This document shows positions 54,832-64,000 of a DNA stretch of 64,000 bases, in pieces. The first letter of the stretch is position 1. Each line of letters begins with the position of its first letter. The DNA is from Pomphorhynchus laevis (taxonomy: Eukaryota; Acanthocephala; Palaeacanthocephala; Echinorhynchida; Pomphorhynchidae): assembly GCA_012934845.2 (NCBI GenBank), contig WNNJ02003839.1, positions 372,001 through 436,000 of the forward strand, read 5' to 3'. Position numbers and translations under genes: made by a program. Below the pieces are notes generated by a model, which saw nothing but the letters and a program-made list of their open reading frames with translations, was not told the origin of the DNA and did no database searches.

Positions 54832-57800
54832 GTAACATCATTCATGCACATGTTTCTGATTGTCTTTGGATATTGTTATTTTGCAGTCAAGCGCAATGAA
54901 TTAATTATTTCAAACCAACCTTTCATCTTTTATATTAAGTATCTAATTTGAACAAATTGTTCTAGGCAGATATTTAAATAACACTGATTCGTTAAAATTA
55001 TATGTTGCTGAGATTATGATCTACACAATAAAATAATTTCTATCAAATTAATTAAACATGTAAGATTACTGACGCTAGATTAATAGATCCAGAGCATATA
55101 GATTAATAGTTCATTTAAATAAATGAACTTTTATCTACATATTTCTGTACGTACTCATCATTGAGAAATAATATAAAACGGCGAATTAAGAAATATATTT
55201 GATGAAATCAAAATGACAACAAACTATCATAAAGGGAATTACAAGCTATTATAATAAGAAATTGAAAGCAATATATAATAATGAAATTAAAAAAGATGAT
55301 ATCAAAATAAAAATGTTTCAAAATTTTCATTTTAATGATATCAAAATGAAAATAAACAATTATAAATAAAAAATAAATTAATTAAGACCTACTGAGTAAT
55401 AATAACTATATAATAATAGCTATTGAATAAAGCTAGTAATAACTTTGTCTTCATATGCAAAAAGCTTTATTATGATTAACTTATGAAATAAGTTAATTCT
55501 AATGATTTAAATGTAAACACAAGAGATGAACAGAGTGATTTAAAAAGCTTTATTATGATATACAGATGAAAGTGGATAAATAAAATGATATACAAGTAAA
55601 CACAACTTATGAAAATCAGCTTAAATAAATTTTTAATTCAGCTTAAAATTTATTTAGAATCAGAAAATAAAATTACGAAAAATCTAATAAAAAAGATTTA
55701 TATGGTGCATTTTAATCAACAACTTAAAGTAATTAAAACTGATATAAAAAATATTGTAGGATAATCGATTGAGTGTTAATTTAATCTATTCAATGTTAAT
55801 TTAATCTATTCAGTGTTAATTCCACAAAATATTTTTAGAACAAACAAAAGGAATAAAATTTTAAAATATAAATACATACGATTTTAGTACGATTTATACA
55901 AATCTAGATTTTGTAGATATTAAAGAAGCGGTAGTAAAATTAATTAATCGTATATTCGGAAAAAGATATACATATATATTTTATAATAACTATAACGCCT
56001 ATCTAACAAAAAATAAACCATCAAGTAAATATAAATATATTGATAAAATTGAATTAATAGAATCCTTAAATATTTTGATAAATCAAAATTGTTTAATAGT
56101 AGGGACATCTATATATACAAATAAAAGGTATTCCAACGGGTGATAATAGTAGCCCAATTATTGCTGACTTATTTTTAAGCTTTTCTAGAATATGAATTTG
56201 ATCATAACTATGTAAAAAAACAAATCTAAATTATATAAAGAAATGAAATATATGTTTCGGTATATTGATGATATTTGTGTATTTAACTCGAATAATTTTT
56301 ATTCAATAAGCGAACAAATTTATCCAGGTAACTTTATTCTTAATAAAACTAATATTGATGATAAAGAAGGCATATATCTAGATATGAACATTAAATTATA
56401 ACGGCTATCTAACCAAAATTCAACTATCAAGTAAATATAAATATATCAATAAAATTGAATTATTGGAATCCTTAAATATTTTAATAAATCAAAATTATTT
56501 AAAAGTAAATACATCTATATTTTAACAGATATAAGGTGTTCCAATGGGAGGTAATAATAACCCAATTATAGCTGACTTGTTTTAAAGCTTTATAGAATAT
56601 GAATTTGCTCATAACTGTAAAGATCTAAATTATATAAAGATATATAAATCTAAATTATATAACTATATGAAATATATGTTTCCATATATTGATGGTATAT
56701 GTCTATTGAACTCTAATAATTTTTATTCAATAAGCGAACATATTTATCCATCTAGGTAGCATTATTCTTAAAAAACATATGTTGATGATAAAGAAGGTAT
56801 ATATCTAGATATGAACATTAAATTAACATTAACCGAAACTACTATTAATAGCATAGCAGTTCCTTCTGATGTCCTTTAATCTTTATTCTGATACATCGTA
56901 TATTATTTATTAGTCAATAAAAAAATGATTTTTTTCAACATCTTATATAATTATTTATAATTATTTTATCATTAATTGTAATTTATATATAATATAAAAT
57001 ACCTAGACTCAGCTGAGTCCATGTATTTTAGATTATAAAATAAAAATATCCCAATTTTAGCTTCCTTTTTTTAAAGTTTCATAGAATATGAATTTTTAAT
57101 AAAATAAATATAAACTTTAAAGAATATGAAATATTTTCTTGTGTATTTATAATATACGAATATTTATCAACAATTTACAAAATTTATTCTGATAGCCTAA
57201 TTCTTCAGAAAAATAATATTGACGATTATTATGGTATATATGAACTTTAAAATAAGACAAGTTAAAACAATATTCTTCTTATAGCATAAAAATATGACAT
57301 TTAACTGTACGTGAATCATATTTTTGCATGAAATCAAATTTCAAAATATTTAAATCATCAAAAGAAATTAAAATAAATTTTTAAATGTAAAATGAAAATT
57401 TTTAGAGAGGGATAGTATACTATCCCTAAGATATACTCCTATCAGAGTATAGATTAATATACTCTGTGTTAGAGTAACAATTACGGTAGTTAATTAAATA
57501 TCATCCTAAGAAATACGTCACCAGCGTGCATTTGGCTAGTATAATGAAGTCTGATAATAAGTTCCTATTGATAATGTCTAATTTTTAATACACAGTAGAT
57601 TATTTATTAATCACTTCATAAATATTCTGTCTTATAAAATGTCTTGAGTTATAAAGGATCTGGATAAATGAAAATATTAATATTAATATTTTCGTATTTT
57701 TCATTGTATAGTACAATGCGCATACTGATATTTGACTGATATTTGACTGATATTATTCGTTTGTATTAATATAATAATACAATATTCCGTTATTTTACAA

Positions 57801-60800
57801 ATTACAAAAATAACAATAATAAAATGGATCGCGACAATAATAAAATGGATAGTAATAATATTAATTTATATTATTACAGAAGCTAATCCCGAGTTCGAAT
57901 GAATAATGCTTATTGAAAATAGGTATCGACAGCTTCCCATGGCGTTGGTCTAGTAGCGTGTAGAACACACCCAATATATTGGCTGATAGCTAAAAGAGGA
58001 TTGCCTATTGTGCTTATATCAGTCCAATAAGAGGCTTGATCAGCTACAAGTTGATGTATGTTAGTTATACACGTTGCCGAAATGTGATCATCATTTCCAT
58101 TTGAGGTCAACCAGATTTTTGGTTATTTAATAAAATTTATGTTGTGGAACGTTTAACTCAGATTGGATGGTAATGTAGTTCTCTTATTACAGGTAGTGGA
58201 TTTAAGTTCATCATTATTGCGTTTAAAAACACTTACGTCAATCAGCATTTTACTAAAAAAGGCTTGATATGTTTTTGTAGTTTTCTCATAGTATCTTATT
58301 CATAAGTAATAGTATAGTAAGAAATGTGAAACAGTTGAATGATTATACACATGAGTAGATTTTGCTGGACATACAAATATGGCTACTGTGATATTCTTTG
58401 AACATTTGTCTCTATCAATACACAGCTGTTGCAATCAAAATTAATATGTTCGGCAGTTTTGTGATCGTTAAAGTCATTACATGTTTGACGAATATACGAT
58501 GAGCCTCAATTCCTTCACATGTGACACTATCGGTATCATCAAACGAGGTTTAGATAATCACCGTAAAGTATTCTATGCATGCACTCTTTCAAAAAAGTAA
58601 TGCTATATTCAAATAAGTAAATGCGAAAGCAATCGGGAGAGTAGTACCTTTCTTGCTTCTGATGAACCTGATATTATTAAACATGAAGAAGGAAACAAAC
58701 CTTAGATTGTTGAGGGTATAACTTTAGTTTGTGTAAATAAACTTAAGTTGATAATATGATGATTTTATTTGAAGACCTTGAAATAATTAAATTTATTAGA
58801 ATGAATATCATTAATATAATTTGGTTTAAAAATTTTAAAATTTTAAAAACTATAAAAAATTTTAAAATTTTAATTAAGACCAATTTTAGTTTTTAAAAAA
58901 CAATTATTTTTATAATTAAAAATAATTTTTATATTATATAATTTAGACCAAATTGAGTAAAAATGATGTAAACAAAGCTTTAAAGAATCTCCCTGGTTGG
59001 ATTTCTATCGAAGAAGATTCTAACTCAATTGAGAGATCATTCGAATTTAAGAATTTTAACGAGGTTTATTTTAAAATAATGATCGAATTTCCGATATTTT
59101 GTAAATATAGGCATTTTCGTTTCTAACAAAAGTAGCAATGCTCTCTGAAAAAATAAATCATCACCCAGAAATACACAACGTCTACAATAAGGTATTTTTC
59201 TTAAACATTAAAACCTAAATTTTTAAACCGATTACATTATTACTAACATACGAGTAGATTAATAAATTTACAAATTTAATAGACTTGCAGTTAACTGAAT
59301 TGCTTTAAAATTTACATTATATATTATTGTTATTCGTGAAAACTGGCCTAAACATTTATACTGCAGACGCTGCTATTAATTTACTATAAATGATTTTAAT
59401 TTAATAATTGCTTTATAAAAGTTCTCTTGAAAACTGGATAAGATATAAATTTTTATCAAACATTATTTATTATTCAATATTTAAAAATGATATTTTTTTT
59501 AATTTGAAGGAAGTTCGCATTAAAATTTTATTAAATTTAACAAAATTAAAAATATCAAATTAAAGTATATTTAATTATCTATTATATATTATTGTTTCTT
59601 TTGAACGACATTTGCACTGAAATCACAAATTGCGAATGCTGCTATTAACTTGGTATAAATTATTTTTACTTGATAATGGCCCCATTAAAATCGTTTAATA
59701 TCATATATTATTTTGTTACATTTAAATATCAAGAATATTATTTATTTTTCAATATTATTATTTAAACCAGTTTTAGCTTTTATCATATATTTTTGACTGT
59801 GATGAATGATCATATATATGTGTGATCTTATATCTTCGTAAACATCGCATATTATTTATTAGTCAATTTCTAAAAATTGAACTTTTTAAGATTTAAATTG
59901 TAAATTCTATTGTTTTATAAATATAAATTGTATAAAATATTTTATAATTATTTATAATTATTTATCTTTATTGTTTATATTCAGTATAAAATTCTAATAA
60001 TTTTTATTCAATAAGCGAACAAATTTATCCAGGTCGTCCTATTCTTAAAAGCTAATATTAATGATAAAGAATGTATATATCTAGATATAAACATTAAATT
60101 AACATCAATTAAAACCACTATTAATTTATATCGTAAAGATGACATATTTAAATTTACAAGAAACATATTTTTGCATGAGCATTCATGCATACCATATAAT
60201 ATAAAATATAATACATTAAATAATGAAATTTTAAGAATTGCAACAATATGTAATGATATTGGCTTTCTTCAAAATCATTTAAATAATTTAATAGATACAT
60301 ATTTTAAACTAGGTTACTATAAAAATATCATCAAACAGAAAATAGTAAAATATATAAATCAACACAATAATATAAAGAATAAATTTAAACTTTTAAGTGG
60401 CAAAATTCTATAGATGGATAATAAATAATATACTTTGTATCAGAATAAGATACTAGATAGTTATTTCAGAGGAAATACATCATTAGCATGTATTTGGCCC
60501 CGCTGCTATGTTGGGTAGAGGAGTTAGGGGCCGAAACCTGATAGCATAGCAGTTCCTCCTGATGACCTCTAATTCTTATTCTGATACAACGTCTGTTATT
60601 TATTGGTCAATTTCTAAAAATTGAACTTTCTTAAAATTTCAATTATAAATTCTATTGTTTTATAAATATAAATTGTATAAAATCTTATATAATTATTTAT
60701 TATTTATAATTATTTATCTATATTTTTATTTATATTTCGTATAAAATACGTATACTCATTTATCTGATCTGATATTATTACGAGATCCGACAGCGGTACA

Positions 60801-61419
60801 GTAAAATGTAGGATTCGTACATTGAGAATCGATCCCGCTTCCATACCGGATTAACGGCAACATATAAATGTAATATTGTTGCACAATGTAAATTGAGATT
60901 ATTGTTCAAGTTTATCGATATTATAATATGCTATATTAGATTTTAATATCCGCTATATCTTAAATGATGTATATTTTAATATTATAATTATTTATTATTT
61001 ATAATTATTTATCTTTATTTTTAATTTATTTAAAGTATGAAATACGTAGACTCAATTATATGATTTGATCAAATCGTTTTTGTATATAACACTCTTTAAT
61101 AGTGAATTAATTGTTTAAAATATCTTGGTAATTTTATTAATTTATATCAGGAAAACATATGACATCTAAATATCGATAAGCTCGTAATACAAAATGTCAA
61201 TTATATGAATGTATTTCTGATATGTAAACCTTATATAGTATTTACAAATAAATAAGAATTATATTATTCAGTGTTTCTATTTGCTCCATCTTATTATTAA
61301 CGTTTTAGGTTCAATTAAAGCTGATCACACACAGTCAAAATGGTGTAACATTTGCTGATTTAACAATGGCGAAAAAGATAAACGAGATGTTATCGAATTC
61401 AAATGAGCGGAATTCTTAA
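54784..61419 (+). CDS. PCBD: Pterin-4a-carbinolamine dehydratase (PCBD/DCoH) gene, four exons, 118 codons
   Basis: Exons 54784-54831, 58947-59063, 59111-59191 and 61309-61419, all in phase 0. The enzyme dehydrates 4a-hydroxy-tetrahydrobiopterin in BH4 recycling; some relatives also bind HNF1. Seen: [23 protein letters not shown], the active-site [12 protein letters not shown] (His72, His73) and LITHS (His90), the three histidines used by the family. Intron positions after FNE and VYNK correspond to those I recall for vertebrate PCBD1. The first exon gives [16 protein letters not shown], a basic amphipathic start suggesting a mitochondrial form like PCBD2 (inference). Introns 1 and 3 hold sense-oriented PLE-N copies. 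Confidence 0.88.
54832..55415 (+). other. PCBD intron 1, 5' part
   Basis: AT-rich, no repeat family recognised before the PLE-N copy. Confidence 0.45.
55420..56390 (+). mobile_element. PLE-N copy in PCBD intron 1 (sense)
   Basis: Starts in the N-terminal RT region ([16 protein letters not shown], 55430-55480) and, after a degraded stretch, continues from [10 protein letters not shown] (55900) through motif B and [18 protein letters not shown] (56245) to the MNIKL region at 56390. Heavily broken. Confidence 0.75.
56391..56881 (+). mobile_element. PLE-N second palm segment, chimeric junction
   Basis: At 56391-56402 the MNIKL region joins [15 protein letters not shown], so the palm is read a second time ([15 protein letters not shown] near 56540). 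It ends at the MNIKL region again and then the 3' half of a module (56849-56881). The same junction occurs at 47070-47082. Confidence 0.75.
57040..57600 (+). mobile_element. Very decayed PLE-N remnants
   Basis: [10 protein letters not shown] sequence near 57080, RT C-terminal traces, 3' UTR and a degenerate module (57503-57583). Confidence 0.5.
57905..58116 (-). CDS. Unrecognised coding-like frame in PCBD intron 1
   Basis: Minus-strand frame of ~69 codons ([17 protein letters not shown], then [20 protein letters not shown], then [18 protein letters not shown], stop). GC content and residue mix (Trp, Cys, Pro) are much more protein-like than the flanks. No ATG-led gene structure is evident. 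I do not recognise the family; it may be a captured exon or a transposon fragment. Confidence 0.35.
58120..58945 (+). other. PCBD intron 1, 3' part
   Basis: Contains an open stretch with [18 protein letters not shown] (about 58635-58700), shared with the inverted duplicate at 63545-63590 in weaker form. Otherwise AT-rich. Confidence 0.4.
58947..59063 (+). CDS. PCBD: PCBD exon 2
   Basis: Acceptor ATATAATTTAG; encodes [17 protein letters not shown] and [13 protein letters not shown]; donor GAG|GTTTAT. Partially duplicated, inverted, at 63359-63600. Confidence 0.88.
59111..59191 (+). CDS. PCBD: PCBD exon 3 (active site)
   Basis: Acceptor AAATATAG; encodes [20 protein letters not shown] and IHNVYNK; donor AATAAG|GTATTT. 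The preceding intron (59064-59110) is only 47 bp. Confidence 0.92.
59990..60600 (+). mobile_element. PLE-N 3' copy in PCBD intron 3 (sense), with module
   Basis: RT from [11 protein letters not shown] (60000) to the RT stop; the last ~80 codons are open (60171-60413). Then 3' UTR, module (60467-60573) and tail. A younger copy, close in sequence to that at 15.5-17.8 kb. Confidence 0.85.
60467..60573 (+). ncRNA. PLE-N structured module, best-paired copy
   Basis: All helices are complete: AGAGG/CCTCT; AAATACAT/ATGTATTT; GGCCCC/GGGGCC interleaved with CTGCTATG/CATAGCAG. The inner loop reads TTGGGTAGAGGAGTTA. Confidence 0.62.
60600..61308 (+). other. PCBD intron 3, 3' part
   Basis: AT-rich; a PLE-N-like tail (TTTATTAATTTAAAGTATG-type words) repeats twice, but no further RT sequence. 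Confidence 0.4.
61309..61419 (+). CDS. PCBD: PCBD exon 4 (C-terminus)
   Basis: Acceptor AACGTTTTAG; encodes [26 protein letters not shown] and a short polar tail, stop TAA at 61417-61419. Matches the last exon of PCBD genes (V-x-I-x-L-x-THx-x-x-G-L-x-x-x-D). Confidence 0.9.
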   Translation, partial: VQLKLITHSQNGVTFADLTMAKKINEMLSNSNERNS

Positions 61420-61476
61420 GTTGTAATTTTATACATTTTAACCGTTTTTCTACTGAAATGTATGTTGATTTTTATG

Positions 61477-61482
61477 AATAAA
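61477..61482 (+). promoter_or_regulatory. Candidate polyadenylation signal of PCBD
   Basis: AATAAA 58 bp after the stop codon. In such AT-rich DNA the word is common, so support is moderate. Confidence 0.4.
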
Positions 61483-61499
61483 TTATCTGATTATTTATT

Positions 61500-62640
61500 G
61501 AAATTTTAAGTTAATAGAATTGGCAATTCTTGATTGAACTAGATAAAATTCATAAAATATTTATTGACCTACATAATTCATGTAGAACTGTTTACAATGT
61601 AAAGGCATGTAGAAAACATAGGATCCAAATCTAAACATATAAGAATCAAACCATTTATGTTACATTATCTGCATTTAATTGTATATACTGTACCAACAAT
61701 CACTTATACATTCCTTCAATTTATTATTATGCCGTGTGTCATTATATTAAAGGTGTAATAATTAAATATTAAATTGGATTCTAAACATACGGTTTATCTA
61801 TAAGGATATCCAAGTCGACAGGCTTACTAAAGTCTACATGACTGTGATTGTCTACTAATTTGAAATAGGGATGTACATATTTCTTTTATAATGTGTTATT
61901 TTTAAATTAAATATCAGATCAGATAAGTGAGTATATGTATTTTACACTATATTTAAATAAAAATAAAGATGAATAATTATAAATAATAAATAATTATGAA
62001 GATTTTATACCATTAATATTTAAAACACAATTAATAACAAAACTGTGTTTAATATTTAAGCACAGTTAATGATAAAACACAATATATTTTGTTATGACAT
62101 CATAAGATGCTAGCAATACAATATGTCAATTCACTTATATTTCTGAGATTTCAATTTCTATACAAAATGACGATTATACATTCATAATTATGTAAGTTAA
62201 CTTATATGAAGTTAATATTTGAAATCAAAGTTCTTTATAAAACAGTTATTTCTAAAACCGATGAGTATTTGTATTTTAATTTAATCAAAGTTCTCATGAT
62301 AAATTAAAAATATCAATTGCTTGATCGTTTTAACCATTATATTCATATGAATTAAATTAATCAATAACAAATATTTAAATTTCGTGTTTATCTTTAAAAC
62401 ATTGAGTTGACATTTTATTTAATAAAAGTTCTCTCTAAAATTCTAAATATTATTCAAAATACAAATAGTATTTTGTAGAGGCTGCTCTTTCTTTTATTAT
62501 TATATAATTGATACTTTCGCAATATAAATAATATTGATGTTCAATGTACTAATATTTATGTTCAATATATGATTCTAACCAAATATAACGTGCTTTACTC
62601 GTTTTAAAATATATCCATAAGTATGATATTTTATAAATCT
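61500..62640. other. AT-rich DNA downstream of PCBD
   Basis: Nothing recognised. Confidence 0.4.
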
Positions 62641-62650
62641 GTGATATATA

Positions 62651-62990
62651 AGATGGAATTTAGCATAAGCTCTGTGCATGGTAGTTCGTATTGCCGTTTA
62701 ACCATGCATCAGGCACTAAATTCTTTTTAATAAAAAGGCTGTTTAACAGGGACACTTTCAATTGTACAAATATATAAAATATAACTTGTTGTTACACCTG
62801 CCCTGGGACACCAAATGGTGTACTCATAACTAAATCATTGTTTTCTTCACGAGGAGCCATAAACACCAGCCAGCATCCTATACATTCTCATCAGACCAAG
62901 AAATAGAATCGAATTATTCTCGCATTGGAACAATAAAGCTCTGTGGATGGCACACACTGCCATGCACAGAGCTTATGCTAAATTCTATCT
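62651..62990. repeat. 31-bp inverted repeat pair, inner
   Basis: Arms 62651-62681 and 62960-62990 pair with one mismatch (AATTTAGCATAAGCTCTGTG in the left arm). They enclose the left arm of the larger inverted repeat. Confidence 0.7.
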
Positions 62991-63320
62991 GATGATTCAG
63001 ATTAAGGGTAGTTCTGCTTTTCGAGCTTTAAACACTGTTTAAGCGTGTGTTAAGGTACATATGGATGATTATTGAAGTCTTGGTACTGATGAGCTCCGTT
63101 AGAGCGAAACACGTCTACTGTTGTTGAAGTTTGTCGTCACAATAGAATGACTGGGCATACGTAGCGACTTTGAATATTGCGAGAATAATTCGTTTATATT
63201 TTTTGGCTGATGAGGATATATAGGATACTGTCTGGTGTTTATGTCTCTTCATGAGGAAAGCATAGTGATTTATTTATGAGTACACCATTGGGTGTCCCAG
63301 GGCATGTGTAACAACAAATA
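62784..63320. repeat. ~140-bp inverted repeat around a hammerhead ribozyme
   Basis: Arms 62784-62923 and 63179-63320 (about 80 percent similar) share GTGTCCCAGGGCA, GAGTACACCATT, CTGGTGTTTATG and GCGAGAATAATTCG. Unclassified family present as two inverted copies. Confidence 0.7.
63081..63120 (+). ncRNA. Type I hammerhead ribozyme with minimal stem III
   Basis: Core CTGATGA (63086-63092), stem II GCTC-CGTTA-GAGC, GAAA (63106-63109), then CACGTC, where A-C and G-T can form a 2-bp stem III, with predicted cleavage after C63115. Stem I pairs TGGTA (63081-63085) with TACTG (63116-63120) using two G-U pairs. All invariant core bases are present. Very short stem III is typical of the type I hammerheads of PLEs and other eukaryotic retroelements. 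Confidence 0.75.
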
Positions 63321-63358
63321 TATATACAGATTCAAACAAAACCTTAAGATTATATATA

Positions 63359-63600
63359 TTCGAATGATCCCCCAATTAAATTAGAATCTTCTTCGATAGA
63401 AATCCAACAAGGGAGATTTTGTCTAAAAAGAATTGTTTTCTGAACCAAATTATATTAATGATATTTAACGATGATATTATCGACTAAAGTTAATTCAAAC
63501 TAACTGAATATATTCACTAAACTATCTAAAGTTAGTTTCCTTTTTAATCAATAATATCAGGTTCATCAGAAGCAAAAATGGTACTAAGTTCCCATAGAAA
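63359..63600 (-). pseudogene. Inverted partial duplicate of PCBD intron 1 end and exon 2
   Basis: The minus strand repeats, in order, TTGCTTCTGATGAACCTGAT, AATATCATTAATATAATTTG, an acceptor-like TTTTTAG and GGATTTCTATCGAAGAAGAT from the PCBD locus (58640-59035). About 36 bp at the start of exon 2 are missing and the frame is lost. Intron sequence is included, so it is a DNA-level duplication, not a processed copy. Confidence 0.75.
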
Positions 63601-63619
63601 TTGCGCGTCGATAATTCTT

Positions 63620-63900
63620 TTTATATGACATTAAGAGCAAATGTTGTCATTGGTTCTAGTATTATCTTAAAGAAGCAAATGGCACCGTTAAGAGAAATGT
63701 TTGCTATATTTTGAAAAGCGAATGTACCATAGAGGACTTTGCAATATTTTTTATTCAAAATGAAGATGAGGATACCATATTGAGGTGAGGTAAACGCCTA
63801 TATATTTGTAGGATTCGGTAAATTTGATAGGTTGCGAATTTCAGGATAACTTGTCAGTTCGGAAAAGGCGACTTCCACGCCGAAACTTTATTGATTTTGT
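63620..63900 (-). CDS. Unrecognised coding-like frame at window end
   Basis: Minus-strand translation gives VEVAFSELTSYPEIRNLSNL, one stop, then SPQYGILIFILNKKYCKVLY and FQNIANISLNGAICFFK to a stop near 63625. Coding-like composition; family not recognised. May be a decayed mobile-element ORF or a gene fragment. Confidence 0.3.
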
Positions 63901-64000
63901 CTTTAAGGGTATTAATTGTCAAGTCGTTTTAAGAACATTAAATTTCGCGCTGATCGAGTACGGTCTGTGCAATAATCGCAGTGTTAAAAAATAAGTAGGA

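Noticed and set aside
57890-57905. tRNA B box (GAGTTCGAATGA)
   Set aside because: No A box and no cloverleaf around it.
60467-60573. Reading the PLE-N module as a hammerhead ribozyme with open stem II (AGAG, GAAA, hairpin as stem III, CTGATGA, CTCT)
   Set aside because: The words are in permuted order, but a C is left over between CTGATGA and stem II, stem I does not pair at its base (U opposite C), and the strong interleaved helices contradict it.

Overview
AT-rich metazoan genomic DNA, most likely from an invertebrate. The evidence is spliced host genes with canonical and one GC-AG intron, several non-LTR retroelement clades (a zinc-knuckle R1/Jockey-like group, a CR1/Rex1-like group and an RTE-type LINE), and a very high load of Penelope-like elements (PLEs). 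The sequence does not fix the phylum. I saw no LTR retroelement with a recognisable gag/pol, no CRISPR array and no convincing tRNA or rRNA gene.

Layout. 1-1.0 kb: possible last exons of an unrecognised host gene. 1.6-2.6 kb: a Cys-rich reading frame between diverged direct repeats. 3.1-12.3 kb: a nest of broken LINEs on both strands (C on minus, A on plus, A again on minus, B on minus), with a patch of almost identical sequence shared by the two inverted A copies. 12.3-15.2 kb: AT-rich non-coding DNA with tandem repeats. 15.5-17.8 kb: the best copy of a PLE family called PLE-N here (403-codon RT, all catalytic Asp residues present). 17.8-22.1 kb: featureless. 22.1-28.1 kb: PLE-N fragments, one of them split by a CR1-like LINE (D). 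30.2-31.95 kb: plus-strand PLE-N fragments and near-solo end modules.

33.07-48.05 kb holds an RNF19-type RBR E3 ubiquitin ligase gene in six exons (622 codons). Its introns are filled with antisense PLEs, including a second PLE lineage (PLE-P) with a C-terminal GIY-YIG nuclease. 48.9-51.2 kb: CR1/Rex1-like LINE E. 51.7-54.5 kb: RTE-type LINE F. 54.78-61.42 kb: a four-exon pterin-4a-carbinolamine dehydratase (PCBD/DCoH) gene, found by joining short exons and interrupted by sense-oriented PLE-N copies. 62.6-63.6 kb: interlocked inverted repeats, a textbook hammerhead ribozyme core and an inverted partial duplicate of the PCBD region.

The most interesting signal is a ~107-nt module seen at least 14 times at the 3' end of PLE-N copies or alone. 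It can fold as a closing stem, a hairpin and an H-type pseudoknot, and compensatory changes between copies support the hairpin and one pseudoknot helix. It contains words typical of hammerhead ribozymes but I cannot fold it as one, so it may be an undescribed structured RNA of this PLE lineage. The two host genes act in unrelated pathways (ubiquitin transfer; tetrahydrobiopterin recycling) and I see no functional link between them.
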